From Macrobrachium rosenbergii (lineage: Eukaryota > Arthropoda > Malacostraca > Decapoda > Palaemonidae), in NCBI RefSeq assembly GCF_040412425.1, contig NC_089766.1, forward strand, positions 17,403,508 to 17,467,507: a stretch of DNA of 64,000 nucleotides, given 5' to 3'. The position numbers were made by a program, and so were the translations under genes. The notes under the pieces are model-generated. The model saw nothing but the letters and a program-made list of their open reading frames with translations, was not told the DNA's origin and searched no databases. The number at the start of each line of letters is the position of its first letter. Within the stretch, counting starts at the first letter, position 1. This document shows, piece by piece, positions 35,338 through 47,127 of this stretch.

Positions 35338-35460
35338 CTATCCCCCGTAGACAGGAAAGGGGTGGGGGCGGAGATGGGGAGGCCAGGGAAGTGGGATGAG
35401 GGATGAGGAGGGGAATGGAGAGGGAGGGATGGGATGGGGATAAGGGGCGTTCGAATGCAT
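35338..35460 (+). other. G-rich purine tract
   Basis: Many runs of three to five G with A spacers on the plus strand. Possible G-quadruplex or triplex-forming sequence. Confidence 0.45.
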
Positions 35461-35489
35461 AGTTTGACGACGCTTGGCAACACCATGTA

Positions 35490-35646
35490 AGTCAAGAGTA
35501 AAAGACTAACTAAAACCACTTGACAATGCACTATATTACCAAAAATTAGCGCGAGGTGTCTTGTACACTGTGTCAGACTACCATTTCGATCAAATAATTA
35601 GTTTGAAAGATATTTGAGAAAAGCGATGACTTGCAGTCCTGAAATG
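35490..35646 (+). repeat. Family G repeat, copy 1
   Basis: This aligns with 46680-46839 in the same orientation: 'gtcaagagtaaa', 'ttgacaatgcactatatta', 'ttagtttgaaagatatttga'. Type unknown. Confidence 0.6.
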
Positions 35647-36038
35647 GATAGTAAATCATTAAGGTTTCATTATCACCCGGTTTTTTTTATACCTTTTGCG
35701 TGCGTGTTGGAATTTTGGGAGGTGTAATGAAGTAATTCAATACATCTTTCCTTAAAAAGTGTATTAAGTAATTGTGAATAGGTGGAAAACAGAACAGATT
35801 TCGTCGGTGGTAATACACCAACGCCTAATTATGAATATACATGATGTGCTCGTTAATATTTTGTCTTGACTGCGAGAGTGTGTATTTACAATGTAAAGTG
35901 TGTTTGGGTGTGATAGATTTTAGCCTGTGAAAGATTTTATTTTCCTTTTTAGCATATGCGAATTCTATTCAGAGGCAACGTACTTTGAAAGCCTTTAGCC
36001 TTTCTGGCTTATCCCATGTAAATGCTCGCTCGTTTTGC

Positions 36039-36039
<1 letters not shown>
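35647..36039. other. No gene recognised
   Basis: AT-rich intronic sequence. Confidence 0.4.
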
Positions 36040-36096
<57 letters not shown>

Positions 36097-36112
36097 GATG
36101 ATGATGATGATG
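36040..36112 (+). repeat. (AAT)n(GAT)n microsatellite
   Basis: AAT tract followed by a short GAT run. Confidence 0.95.
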
Positions 36113-36249
36113 CGATAAAACGCGATGTCCATTACTTTGTGTGTGGTTTAATGGTAGTCTGGTAATAAACTACATGTTTAGAATAGTGGTCGTCCAGCCC
36201 AGGGCTATGAAAACGCATGTAAGTGGATCATTCTTCTATACATCAAATT

Positions 36250-36263
36250 AAATAAATAAATAA

Positions 36264-36340
<77 letters not shown>

Positions 36341-36382
36341 ATAAATATATATATATATATACATACATATATATAAATAAAG

Positions 36383-36421
<39 letters not shown>
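36250..36421 (+). repeat. (TAAA)n(TA)n microsatellite
   Basis: Compound AT-rich simple repeat. Confidence 0.9.
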
Positions 36422-36422
<1 letters not shown>

Positions 36423-36744
36423 AACCTGTAAATAAATTTTATGCTAACATTTCAACTTTTCCATACACTATTAATACGATTACTAAGAGACGTATATTCA
36501 TGGCCTTGCAAACGCGCCGCGACGCAAGAAAATCTACCCTGTCATTAAAAATAAAGTTTAATTTGTCACGTGATGGATATCGTGCATCGTTCATTCCACG
36601 TAAATTCAACAAATTCATCAGACTCCTTGATCCCTGAGACACGACCCTTCCCTTCCCTTCGTGACGGCAAATCCTTAATGGGAAACGTCCTTCGTGGAAA
36701 GGAATCCTCTTTTCGCGTGTGATTGGTGGTTCTCATTCCTTCCG

Positions 36745-36850
36745 TCAGTTCAGTTGTAGGATCATGTAAATTGAAGGATTAGTATCCTGTTGGTGATGGC
36801 GACGGTTGGGTGGTTATGGGAAAGGGCGAAGTGTTAGAACTTTATTTGAA
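36745..36850 (-). mobile_element. Diverged inverted copy of family H MITE
   Basis: The reverse complement matches 37575-37670: 'aggatcatgtaaattgaagg', 'atcctgttggtg', 'tatgggaaagggcg'. It is about 10-15 percent diverged by eye and followed by TA repeats. Confidence 0.5.
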
Positions 36851-36857
36851 AATTTAA

Positions 36858-36873
36858 TTATATATATAATAAA

Positions 36874-36932
<59 letters not shown>

Positions 36933-36961
36933 TGTATATATATTTATACATGTGTGTGTGT

Positions 36962-37007
<46 letters not shown>

Positions 37008-37033
37008 CTATATATATATATATATATATATAT
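36858..37033 (+). repeat. (TA)/(CA) compound microsatellite
   Basis: TA, GT, CA and TA blocks in succession. Confidence 0.9.
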
Positions 37034-37142
37034 GGTGTACTTAATTTGATGTAAAGTGTTCTTTATAGTAGTTTATACCATGTATTACACACTAGAATCT
37101 TGACTAGGTAAGCTTCACATCTCAGGTGAAACTTTCCTGAAA

Positions 37143-37326
<184 letters not shown>

Positions 37327-37458
37327 ACTGAATCACGAAAATATGGAACATGATGAATATAAAAATAAAGATAAAAATACGAAGGAAACGGAAACACTGG
37401 AGTGCCATCGAGGCCTTTCGACACTAGTCCTTTATATGTATATATGTATATATATATT

Positions 37459-37496
<38 letters not shown>

Positions 37497-37508
<12 letters not shown>

Positions 37509-37751
37509 TATATATATGTACAGTATATATATGTATATAACGTATATACAGTGTATATCTAATAGAAGGGGGCCATAAAAACGCCCTTTCCCATAAACGC
37601 CCAACCGTCGTCACCACCAACAGGATACTAACTGTAATCCTTCAATTTACATGATCCTACGAATGACGAAAGGAATAACTTTCTACCTTTTGGCGTTTTC
37701 ATGGGTTCCTTCTATCAGATGGATTACTGTTTTAACAGAAAATATTTCATA

Positions 37752-37765
<14 letters not shown>
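37497..37765 (+). repeat. 265 bp direct duplication, copy 1, holding a family H MITE
   Basis: This is nearly identical to 39083-39335, with only a handful of differences by eye. Inside it, 37559-37724 has inverted ends ('ctaatagaagg' / 'ccttctatcag', then 'cataaaaacgcc' / 'ggcgttttcatg'), which marks a 166 bp MITE. Matching flanks on both sides of the MITE show that the block was duplicated as a unit. Confidence 0.7.
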
Positions 37766-37840
<75 letters not shown>

Positions 37841-37846
37841 ATTATG
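37755..37846 (+). repeat. (TA)n microsatellite
   Basis: Pure TA tract after the first 265 bp copy. Confidence 0.95.
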
Positions 37847-37859
37847 ATTAGCAAGAATT

Positions 37860-39062
37860 CGCTAGCAAATTGCCTCCCAAATTGCCTCTTTTTGTTGTTG
37901 TTGGTTGTTCTGTTGTTTTCATGTACTGCCAGCCGCCTGATCGACAGACCATCTGTCTATCGACTTAGCACGGTCAGAATACAAGGGTTTCCCCTGTGCC
38001 ACTCACTTTTTTAAAACAGAACTTTACTTCGAGGCAAAAGTAATCTGTCTTGGGTGTTTTCTTACAGGCAAAGCCTCCCCTGCGGGCATCAGGTGCATAT
38101 GATTCAAAACCCCTATGTGTTGGACGCACCCCCTGCCCCATAGGAGGGGATAAAAGCAGAAACCCACGAGGTCTCGAGGCTCACACGCGTGCTGAAAGAT
38201 ATGAAGTGAAGACGTCCTCAACACCTGGCCCCATCGATGCCCTTGCATCCTAACCACATGGCCCTTTCCAAAGTATACTTTTTCCTCGTGCCCCTCGACC
38301 GCATTCCAAGTGTTCGTCCCACCGTTGGCCTGCCTCGAGCCCACACGCCATTGCTTGGAGTTTCGAGGAGTCCCCATCGCCTTGCCCCTTTACGGAAGCC
38401 CTTGCATCTCACCACGTGGAAGAGACTCGCCCTCGGAAATCACAAGTCATCCACGGACCGCCATTTCACGCCCTCGGAAAATCTGCTACGGTAAAGTGCC
38501 CTGGAAGAGCCCCATTTCAGTCACGCTTTGTCTCGTAACATTTTTTAAATAGTGAGCCAGTAATCACCGAATCCCCAGTCTAATGTCCGTGCGCCTCTTG
38601 CATCGCCAGTATTAAGTCTTTATTACTCCATCGAAGTCCTCTGGCACCCTCAGTGCAGCTTCGAATTCATTATTCTTATGTCTATTTTCATTACTGGCGT
38701 ATAATGTGCATATCTCTCATTTCAGAGGGACCCTATTTCGTGGAAGCTTCTCGGACTGTGTCTGGAATCCCCCAGTTTCATTCAATCCCGTAGGAATCCC
38801 CTTCAGGATCAGAAATCTACTTGAGTTCCTCTTTCCTGTACTGATGTCATTTATGTAAATACACTCCTTTAAATTTGCCCACGTGTTTTATGTAATATTT
38901 CCTCAGTAACAAGAGCCCTATGCTCACATGAAATTGTCCTTGTTTTCCTCTTTTTTACGTTTTCCTGGACCCACGAAGTCAGAATCACAAGGCTAAATTA
39001 CCTTAAATCGTTGCTACCTGTCTCACAGAGCATATTTCAAACTAAAATCGCAGGAAAAACGT
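37860..39062 (+). other. Unclassified, possibly LTR-like, GC-richer segment
   Basis: This segment lies between the two 265 bp direct copies and is clearly richer in C than its surroundings. A TATA-like 'ggggataaaagcag' occurs near 38145-38158. There is no coding frame with splice sites. Short internal repeats ('cccttgcatc' plus 'accac[ag]tgg') occur near 38239 and 38399. It could be a solo LTR or part of a non-autonomous element; I cannot define its ends. Confidence 0.3.
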
Positions 39063-39082
39063 AAAATATATATATATATATA

Positions 39083-39325
39083 TTATATATATGTACAGTA
39101 TATATATGTATATAATGTATATACAGTGTATATCTAATAGAAGGGGGCCATAAAAACGCCCTTTCCCATAAACACCCAACCGTCGTCACCACCAACAGGA
39201 TACTAACTGTAATCCTTCAATTTACATGATCCTACGAATGACGAAAGGAATAACTTTCTACCTTTTGGCGTTTTATGGGTTCCTTCTATCAGATGGATTA
39301 CTGTTTTAACAGAAAATATTTCATG

Positions 39326-39335
<10 letters not shown>
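39083..39335 (+). repeat. 265 bp direct duplication, copy 2
   Basis: Second copy of the block at 37497-37765, in the same orientation, followed by TA and CA repeats. The family H MITE occupies about 39131-39295. Confidence 0.7.
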
Positions 39336-39407
<72 letters not shown>

Positions 39408-39442
39408 TACACATATATGTGTATACACACACACACACACAG
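39329..39442 (+). repeat. (TA)n(CA)n microsatellite
   Basis: TA tract ending in CA repeats. Confidence 0.95.
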
Positions 39443-39641
39443 GAAAGCAGGAAGGTTAGAGCATCTGGAACGCTGGAGTTTCAGCAGGAATAGGACAGAA
39501 AAAAGCTAGCGGAGCATTATACATTTATTTTCCAAATTTTCGAGACGTTAAGTCTCATCGTCGGGGCTGTAAAATATACAAAATTTACAAATTAAAACCA
39601 GACTCAGTAAAAACAACAGTAATAAAAGTAAAAAATGAAAA

Positions 39642-39677
39642 TACATATATATATATATATATATACATACATTATAT

Positions 39678-39769
<92 letters not shown>
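39642..39769 (+). repeat. (TA)n microsatellite
   Basis: Nearly pure TA tract. Confidence 0.95.
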
Positions 39770-39771
<2 letters not shown>

Positions 39772-40146
39772 GTTTATATAAATACTCGTACATATTGGCG
39801 TTTTGGATATTAAGAATGTATTTACGCATAAAAAACGCACTAACGGTGAAGATTTATGATCAAGAAAAGCTCACCAAATAATGGCAGTGTGGTCCATAAA
39901 ATTAGAACGTCATTTTTACTCTGCAGCAACTGGACTAACTTCTGACGCACTATTTATGCATGTATAAGACTTTACATTAGGGAGATTTGTCAGAATCATC
40001 CAATTTATATAGATATGATGAATTTTATAAGCAAATTTATCTTAAGTTGGCAGTATTGCACCTTTTAGTTGCGTGCCATTCAATAAACTGTACGTTTGAA
40101 GTGTCTAACAATTAGCCATCTATATATAAGTGCCAAGAAAGAAATG

Positions 40147-40222
<76 letters not shown>

Positions 40223-40567
40223 TATATGTGTGTGTGTGTGAATATATCAAGTTACAAATATTAGGCTACAGATATCACTTAATGTCTGAACGTCTGATGC
40301 TCTGTACCGTGTTAACAACTTACACCCAAGATGAATTTTAATCGATGAATGCGTCTGCCCCAACCATAATTGCAACCAGGACGTTTGGCTCAGTTACAGG
40401 GACTGACTGTCGACATAATCACTGGGTTATCAGGTAGCCCCAGATGCCCTTGGCAATTGAAATTCCTTTGACTCGGGTATTCCCAAGGCATAGTGTTTTA
40501 TATGGTGATATTTCTGGCTTAACATCCGTATGTAGAAAAAGTCTTGTGTACATGTAACGAAGTACTG

Positions 40568-40568
<1 letters not shown>
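39770..40568. other. TA microsatellite and unrecognised sequence
   Basis: A TA tract occupies about 40148-40240. The rest is AT-rich without recognisable features. Confidence 0.4.
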
Positions 40569-40651
<83 letters not shown>

Positions 40652-40655
40652 ATAT
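40569..40655 (+). repeat. (TA)n microsatellite at the LTR end
   Basis: A TA tract that directly abuts the presumed 3' LTR end of the Gypsy-type element. Confidence 0.9.
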
Positions 40656-42125
40656 TGTGACGAAGTGTCCAGTGTCTGTTCTTCAAATCAAACCTGGTAT
40701 CTAAGTGCTTGATATTTGATTACCAAACTTACCATTTATTCAACAATTATAGTTACCTCACAATAGCCAGACACCTGAACCCTCATCACACATACAAACC
40801 GACTGATTTCTCTAAAGGCAACAGTGATCCCGTATAAAACTTATCAATCATGAAAGAAAGCAGAATAAGTTCGTTAAACAGGTGTGAGGTAAAATCTAAG
40901 GGCGTCACTCCATTAACACTATAAAAGTTCAAGTATTTCTATTTATTTCATTTCCCTGGTTCGAGCTCACTTCAATTACTTGAAGGAAAACATCTCACTT
41001 ACCACTCTATCTCTAATTCAAATCAAAATTACTGGTGGGTCAATGAATGAAACTCTGATATAATATTTAAATACAAAAATTTATTTCTAAATTCAAAGAT
41101 TAACATGACATTAACAGTCTCAGGGAAATTTATTATTACTTGAAAACAAAACAAAATTAGACTAAATCTGAATTAATCATCAGTCAAAATTAACTCAGAA
41201 ATTAATTTATTAATTAATCAAAATATTATTCAAGAAGAATTTAAATTGTTAAGTAACAAAATTTCAATTCCCAAGTGTTAAACAAAATAAGGCAAATAAA
41301 TCAATCATGTAAAAATGTGGATACAAAAGACACAGAAATATACTCTGCAAAAAATTAAATATAAAAAAATGTAGAGCAAAAATTAAGGCAATAGCAAACA
41401 CATCACATATATGTATAAAAAGATAAAACATAAAACATATAACACAAAAAAATATTAAAAAGGTGAAAAGGTATCTTTACATATAACCACTCTAAATATT
41501 ATTTTAGTGCACTAAAAACCAATAATTATGTTACAATACCTTGGTACCAAATTGCTTCGTGTTTTTAATCAGGCGCCGTTATACACACTTTTAATAAAAT
41601 ACACTGTTCAGATAACTCAGACACATTTACTAAGGAATTAAACAGTTAAAGGATATGAGTGACCATCGTCTACCAAAATATCAATTATGTTACAACAAGA
41701 GCGAGAGAGAGAGAGAGAGAGAGAGATTGGGAGCAAAGAAGGCAGCTCCTTTCCGCACGGATAATGGTCTCTCAATGTGGACTCCTCTGTATGGGCGTCT
41801 ATCTGCGTGGTAGGTTTTTCCACAGTGTTTTGATGGAGTCCCCTAACATCTTGTACATTAATGGATTTAGTCATATGAGAGGGTGTTAATCTCAGCAAGT
41901 TTTGAATACCGACTAAACAAATTGCATCTCTATACAACGAACAAGGGCTCTCTCTCCAGAACAATCAGCCTCTGTCCCTCCTCTCTACATGCCTACCGTC
42001 CTCTCTCAAACCATACAGCGTTTAATCACTGTAACTTTACGCTAACTCTGAATACAAAATTATACAGTTATACAACAACTCACACATAAACACGGGGAGA
42101 TTACTGCATTATGAAAACCACAGCA
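40656..42125 (-). mobile_element. Presumed 3' LTR of the Gypsy-type element
   Basis: On the minus strand a polypurine tract (GGGGGGAGGAG, 42141-42131) follows the pol stop and is followed five bases later by TG. About 1.47 kb further on the sequence ends CTTCGTCACA at 40656, next to a TA microsatellite. TG...CA ends after a polypurine tract are standard for LTRs. With no 5' LTR in the window the ends cannot be confirmed by comparison. An AG tract lies at about 41701-41726. Confidence 0.5.
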
Positions 42126-42151
42126 TAAGACTCCTCCCCCCAGAAGATTGG

Positions 42152-43681
42152 TTATCCCGGGGTTGAATCCAACGATTCACAACGGGATAAGTAATCAGCA
42201 ACCACGTTGTTCTTACCTGAAATATGCTCTACCTTAATATTATAGGGTTGCAAGCACAGAGACGACCGAGTGAGTCTCTGGTAGTGATTCTTGATCCGCT
42301 GTAAAAACGTGAGCAGATTGTGATCAGACAGCACTAAAATCTCTTCATTCCTAGGTCTGTTCACATACACTTCAAACTTTTTCAATGCTGTGATTAAGGC
42401 TAGAGTTTCTTTTTCTATCGTGGAATACACTTTCTGATGCTTTTTCAGTTTCGAAGACATGAAACATACGGGATGCAAAAGTTCACTCTCATCTTCTTGA
42501 AGTAGTACAGCTCCAATTCCACAGTCAGAGGCATCAACTTGTATCACAAATTTCTTATTGAAGTCTGGAGCCCGAAGTACTGGTCTTGAAGTTAAAATGA
42601 CTTTTACCTTCTCAAAGGATTCTTGACATTCTGTAGTCCAAACAAACTTAGCTTTGGGACTAGTTAAGTCTGTTAAGGGGGCTACTACAGCTGAGAAATT
42701 CGGGCAGAAACGTCGATAGAATCCTGCCATGCCCAAAAATCTCTGTAACTGTTTCCTAGTAGTAGGTGGGGTAGCCTTATGGATACCTTCTACATTAGCA
42801 TTTACTGGAGCGAGAATGCCTTTCCCAACTTCAAACCCAAGATACTGCACAGTTGCCTTCCCGAACTCACTCTTCTCTAGGTTGACTGTTAGTCCTGCTT
42901 CCCTTAGTTTCTTGAAAACTTTCCTCAGGATCTTCAGATGTTCTTCCCAGGTTGTAGAGTAAATGACTATGTCATCCAAATATACACCTACTCCTTCTAT
43001 GGACCCTAGCAGTTGATCCATCACTTGTTGAAACGTTGCAGGTGCATTCATCAGACCAAATGGCAGAACAGTATACCGGTACAGTCCAAAAGGAGTGATA
43101 AAAGCTGACAGCAACTTAGCATTCTCATCTAAGGGAATTTGATAGTATCCCTTCAACAAGTCTATCTTGGAGACAAACTTGGCTTGCCCCACATTATCAA
43201 GTAACTGATCTATAAGATACAAAGGATAATTGTCAGCCACGCTGATGGAATTCAGTTTCCTATAATCAGTACACATCCTAAATGAGCCATCCGGTTTCTT
43301 CACTAACACACATGGAGAACTGTAGTGACTTGAACTGGGTTCTGCTAATCCATGCTGTAACAAATATTCAACTTCTTTCTTCAGAACATCTCGATGATAA
43401 GGTGATAGGCGATAAGCTCTCTGCTTGAATGGTCTGCCATCTTCTTGGATCTTGATCTCATGCTTGATCAGATCAGTGCGCCTAGGTACATCTGCAAATA
43501 GTTCTGTGAAGTTTCTAATCACTTCGCAGAACTCACCACCTTGCTCAACACTCAGATGTTTCAGTTTATCCTCCAAATTTTCCAAAATTGAAGAATTATT
43601 CATCTTGCTTTCAGCTCCCAATTCATATCCATCGTCGTCTTCTGTAGTTGAAGTTGTTTGGGTTATTAACACAGTTTCCAT
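42152..43681 (-). pseudogene. Gypsy-type reverse transcriptase and RNase H (509 codons)
   Basis: This open frame copies element RNA into DNA and removes the RNA strand. Numbering from the first Met after the stop: RT fingers/palm CVLVKKPDGSFRMCTDYRKL (124-143), the first catalytic Asp in SKIDLLKGYYQIPL (about 174), LPFGLMNAPATFQ (206-218) and the active site YLDD (234-237). RNase H follows with Asp in QVDAS (about 383), Glu in IEKE (about 423), Asp in LSDHN (453) and Asp in VVADYLSR (496). All expected acidic residues are present. A Trp usually found before the LQPYN segment is replaced by Ser. It is the in-frame continuation of the upstream integrase frame, separated only by a TGA at 43739-43741. 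Confidence 0.85.
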
Positions 43682-43738
43682 TTTGGTTTCTGAGAAGTAA
43701 GGTTTTAAGAGGTTTACATGTACCTTCCTTTTTCGTCT

Positions 43739-46366
43739 TCATCTTTCTGGTGTTTCAATTACATAAGTTCTATCACTTAACCTCTCAATTATCTTGCAAG
43801 GACCTTGAAACTTGTTGGAAAGGGGAAATCTCTTGACAGGTAAAAACAGTAACACTTGTTGACCAACACTAAAATTTCTTAGCTTAGTCTTCTTATCATA
43901 TCTCCTTTTCATTTTCTCTTGACTCAGTTTCAGATTTTCTAAAGAGAATTTTCTAATCTCTTCCAATCTTTTCCTCAAGTTCTTTACATACTCTCCTTGG
44001 ACTTCCACTTTATTGTCTTCCCAATTTTCTGCAAGAATTTTCAACGGTCCTCTCACTTCTCTACCAAAAATCATCTCATTAGGTGAACAACCCATGCTTT
44101 CTTGATAAGCATTCCTAATTTCAAATAACATCAGTTGTACACCAACATCCCAGTCTCTGCCTGACTCAGGACAATACTTAGTCAGCATACTTTTCAATGT
44201 CTGGTGAAACCTTTCCAAGGCTCCTTGAGTCTCTGGGTGATACACAGTGGACAACTGTTGTTTCACTCCTAACAAGTTCATCACATCCTGAAACAGTTTG
44301 GAAGTGAAATTGGTTCCTCTATCACTTTGTACAATTTCATGTATCCCAAACTTTGAGAAAAACTCCACTAGTTTCTCAGCAACTATCCTGGCAGATATGT
44401 TTCTTACAGGAATTGCCTCAGGATATCTTGTCACAGGACACATCAGTGTTAACAAGTACTCATGACCCTTCTTCGTCTTCGGCAGTGGTCCAACCATATC
44501 TATAATCACCTTGCTGAAGGGTTCTCCTCTAACTTCTATAGGTTGCAGGGGGGCTTTCTGAATGATTTCATTTGGCTTTCCAGCTATCTGGCAGGTATGA
44601 CACTCCCGACAGAACTTGCTAACATCTTTGTGAAGTCCAGGCCAGAAAAAGTATTTCATGGTCTTCTCCACAGTCTTCCTGATTCCCATATGTCCAGACT
44701 CATGAGCTACTGCTACTACTTGCTTCCTCAATGGACGTGGGATCAAAATTTGATGATATTCGCCCCATTCAGCATCTCCTGGTATATCTGCAGGTCTATG
44801 CTTCCTCATTAGCAAACCTTCCTTCAGATAATAACAGGTAGGAGTTTGTTGCATAACTTCTTGATCAACAACTCTGAAAAACAACTCAGCTAAGGATACA
44901 TCCTTCTTCTGTAGGTCCATTAGCTTCTCCCTGGTCACCTGACCAACTTCAAGGGTTGATCTCTCAATATCTGCTAACTCAGCTACTGTAGTTTCACTGT
45001 TATCTTCAGGAACATTTTGACTACTCAGAGTCTCTTCAGGGACGACAGCTTCTTCTTGGGAAACCTCTTCTTGGTCAACATTAGGGGAAACATCATTTCC
45101 CTGGAACAACTCTTCCAAGCTCAAAGAGCCTTCTTGAGTGGGTAAATCCTCAGTCTCTTCAATTACAGGCATAGTCCTCTTCATGCTCCTAGTAGTCACA
45201 CAGCTAGGAAACAGGTGGGGGTTATTCTTCTCCAAATCTACCGTAGGACTAATCCTCAATGGTTTATCTGTCACCATAGGACAAGGAACAAATGGCACAC
45301 CACCAACTTCATTCCCTAACAGAACATGTACACCTTCAACAGCCAGTGAGTCCTTTACAGCAAAATCAACATCTCCTGTCACTAATTCACATGACAGGTG
45401 TAAGCGGCATATAGGAGTTACCTCTTTTCCTCCTATACCCTTCAAAATAACAGAATCTCCTGTAAGATTCTCCTCCAACTGGGGGTGAACGCCACGGACT
45501 ACCACACTATGGTTGCTCCCTGTATCACGTAACACCTTGACTGGTACCTGCACACTTCCTCCTGGAGTTGTCAGCGTACCCTCATAGATATATGACTTAA
45601 AAGCCTCCACACTGCTCAGCCACTCACTGCTTGAAGTTACATTTCCACTGGTAGCTAAACATTCAGCTTGTTTAGTCTCAGTCTTCACTGGAGCTTGACT
45701 CCTCCCCACATTGTTCTTTGTAGTCTGTTTCACCTGGTCATTTCTTACTACTTGACCAACTGGTTTGGACTGCCAATGTGTCTGATGACACTCCCGACTG
45801 AAGTGTCCCGCTCTTCCACACTTGTAGCAGACAACATTAGGCTTCCTTAATGGCCTTGCAACATTATTATATGAGGATTTTACATTAGCTTGCTGAGGGA
45901 TATTACCCTGCATTGCCTTGGTATTGCCACCTGTAGGATTCCCATTAAATCTGCTCCTGAAATTTGGATGAGACCTAAAACCTGTACGTTGATTCTGGTA
46001 CTTGACATTATAGTTCCTTCTGCTGCTGATAATGTTGAAGTCTTCGCTAAGTGTAGCAGCTTTGTCAAGTTTATTCACCTCTCTCTCTCTCAAATAGGCT
46101 CTCATGTGTTCAGGAATTCCCCTAAGATATTGTTCAAGAACAACTAATTCTTCAAGATCTTCAAATGTTTTAACTTTAGCAACCTCCAACCATCGTTTAA
46201 AACATCTTCTCACTTTGTAGGCATAATCCAAGAAAGTTATCTGGTCATCCTTTCTCAAAGATCTGAATCTTTCATTATAATATTCAGTGGTCATCTGGTA
46301 AACTTGTAGCACAGTGTGTTTAAGTACCTTGTACTCTTTCTTTTTCAAAGTGATCAAAAAACTCAT
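43739..46366 (-). pseudogene. Gag C-terminus, protease and integrase (875 codons)
   Basis: Domains in order: the gag capsid-like region (residues 20-115), a CCHC knuckle CYKCGRAGHFSREC (180-193), and the aspartic protease with its catalytic DTG (281-283). A variable acidic linker rich in Glu (about 400-470) follows. Next come the integrase HHCC finger (H555, H559, C589, C592) and the integrase core with Asp 623 (IIDMVGPL), Asp 682 (QSDRGTNF) and Glu 718 (PETQGALERF). The last two are 36 residues apart, the standard D-D(35)-E spacing. The GPY/F-type tail ends with a TGA that probably replaced CGA in an Arg-rich run. Beyond it the frame reads RRKRKVHVNLLKPYF, a typical integrase C-terminal segment, and continues into the RT. 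A natural polyprotein of Gag-PR-IN-RT-RH is implied. Confidence 0.85.
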
Positions 46367-46685
46367 CTGGAGCTTCTTCTGTAAACTTTGGAATTAACTT
46401 CTGCACTCTTACTACATCAAATACAGGGTTTGAATCACCTTGAGTAGGGTTAGTAGGTGTTACGGGCAATTCAGCTGTAGCTTTCAACCTTTCCATCTCT
46501 CTCTTGTGTCTAGCTATTTCTCTTTCTTCTTCTGCTATTTTTCTTAATTCTTCAGCAGCTTTCTCTTCTTCTCTTTCTTTTCTTTCTCGTTTTTCTCTGT
46601 CTTCTCTTTCTCTTTCTGCCTGCATTTTCTCTCTTTCAGCCTGCACCCTCTCTCTTTCAGCCTGCATCTTCAGCTTAAAAGTCAA
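46320..46685 (-). pseudogene. Gag N-terminal fragment with coiled coil
   Basis: An AERE/AEREK-rich coiled-coil segment of about 60 residues is followed by VRVQKLIPKFTEEAPDEFFD, typical of gag just before the capsid domain. Shortly after 'FFDHFEK' the reading frame changes and the capsid region resumes at EYKVLKHTV in the next frame. This suggests an internal deletion with a frameshift near 46345. The fragment begins without a proper start, at the junction with family G. Confidence 0.65.
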
Positions 46686-46839
46686 GAGTAAATTCCTTAA
46701 CTACCACCATTTGACAATGCACTATATTATCAAAAATTAGCGGGCAGTGTCTTGTAAACTGTGTCAAAGTACCATTTCCATCAAATCATTAGTTTGAAAG
46801 ATATTTGAGAAAAACGATGACTCACGGTCCTTGAAAATG
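46680..46839 (+). repeat. Family G repeat, copy 2
   Basis: Same orientation as 35490-35646. Its first base coincides with the 5' break of the Gypsy-type element. Confidence 0.6.
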
Positions 46840-46886
46840 ACAGTAGTTCCTCAAGAGAAGTGAAGTGAACATCTGGGACAATACTG

Positions 46887-47127
46887 CCCTAAAATGGAAA
46901 ACCGCAGTATCTGAAAAAGTACAAAACTGAGGAAAATGGTAGATACCTCCTTGCCTTACTACTGATTTTGCAGATAGTGCAAATGGGACCTCCTAATTAC
47001 TCCTGGAAAGCATTGAAGAATCATTCTGAAACTGCAGTAACTTGTGTATTAGTGTTTCATGAACCCAATAGGTGGCATATCTTAGTTTCGAAAATTTTGC
47101 AGATACTGCAGTTTTTCATTTTAGGGC
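46887..47127 (+). mobile_element. MITE with about 30 bp terminal inverted repeats, copy 2
   Basis: Inverted ends 'ccctaaaatggaaaaccgca' and 'gcagtttttcattttaggg'. The whole element aligns with the reverse complement of 3506-3745. Confidence 0.6.

Larger units (their letters stand above)
40656..46685 (-). mobile_element. Ty3/Gypsy-type retrotransposon, IN before RT, 5'-truncated
   Basis: The minus strand carries, in order, the gag remnant, CCHC knuckle, protease, integrase, reverse transcriptase, RNase H, polypurine tract and presumed 3' LTR. The usual Ty3/Gypsy order is PR-RT-RH-IN. Here the integrase precedes the reverse transcriptase, as described for Gmr1-type elements. The sequence motifs of RT and the aspartic protease are Gypsy-like rather than Copia-like. 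The 5' LTR and the start of gag are missing, and the break coincides with the start of the family G repeat at 46680. One stop and one gag deletion with frameshift inactivate it, but pol is otherwise intact, so it is fairly young. Confidence 0.8.
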
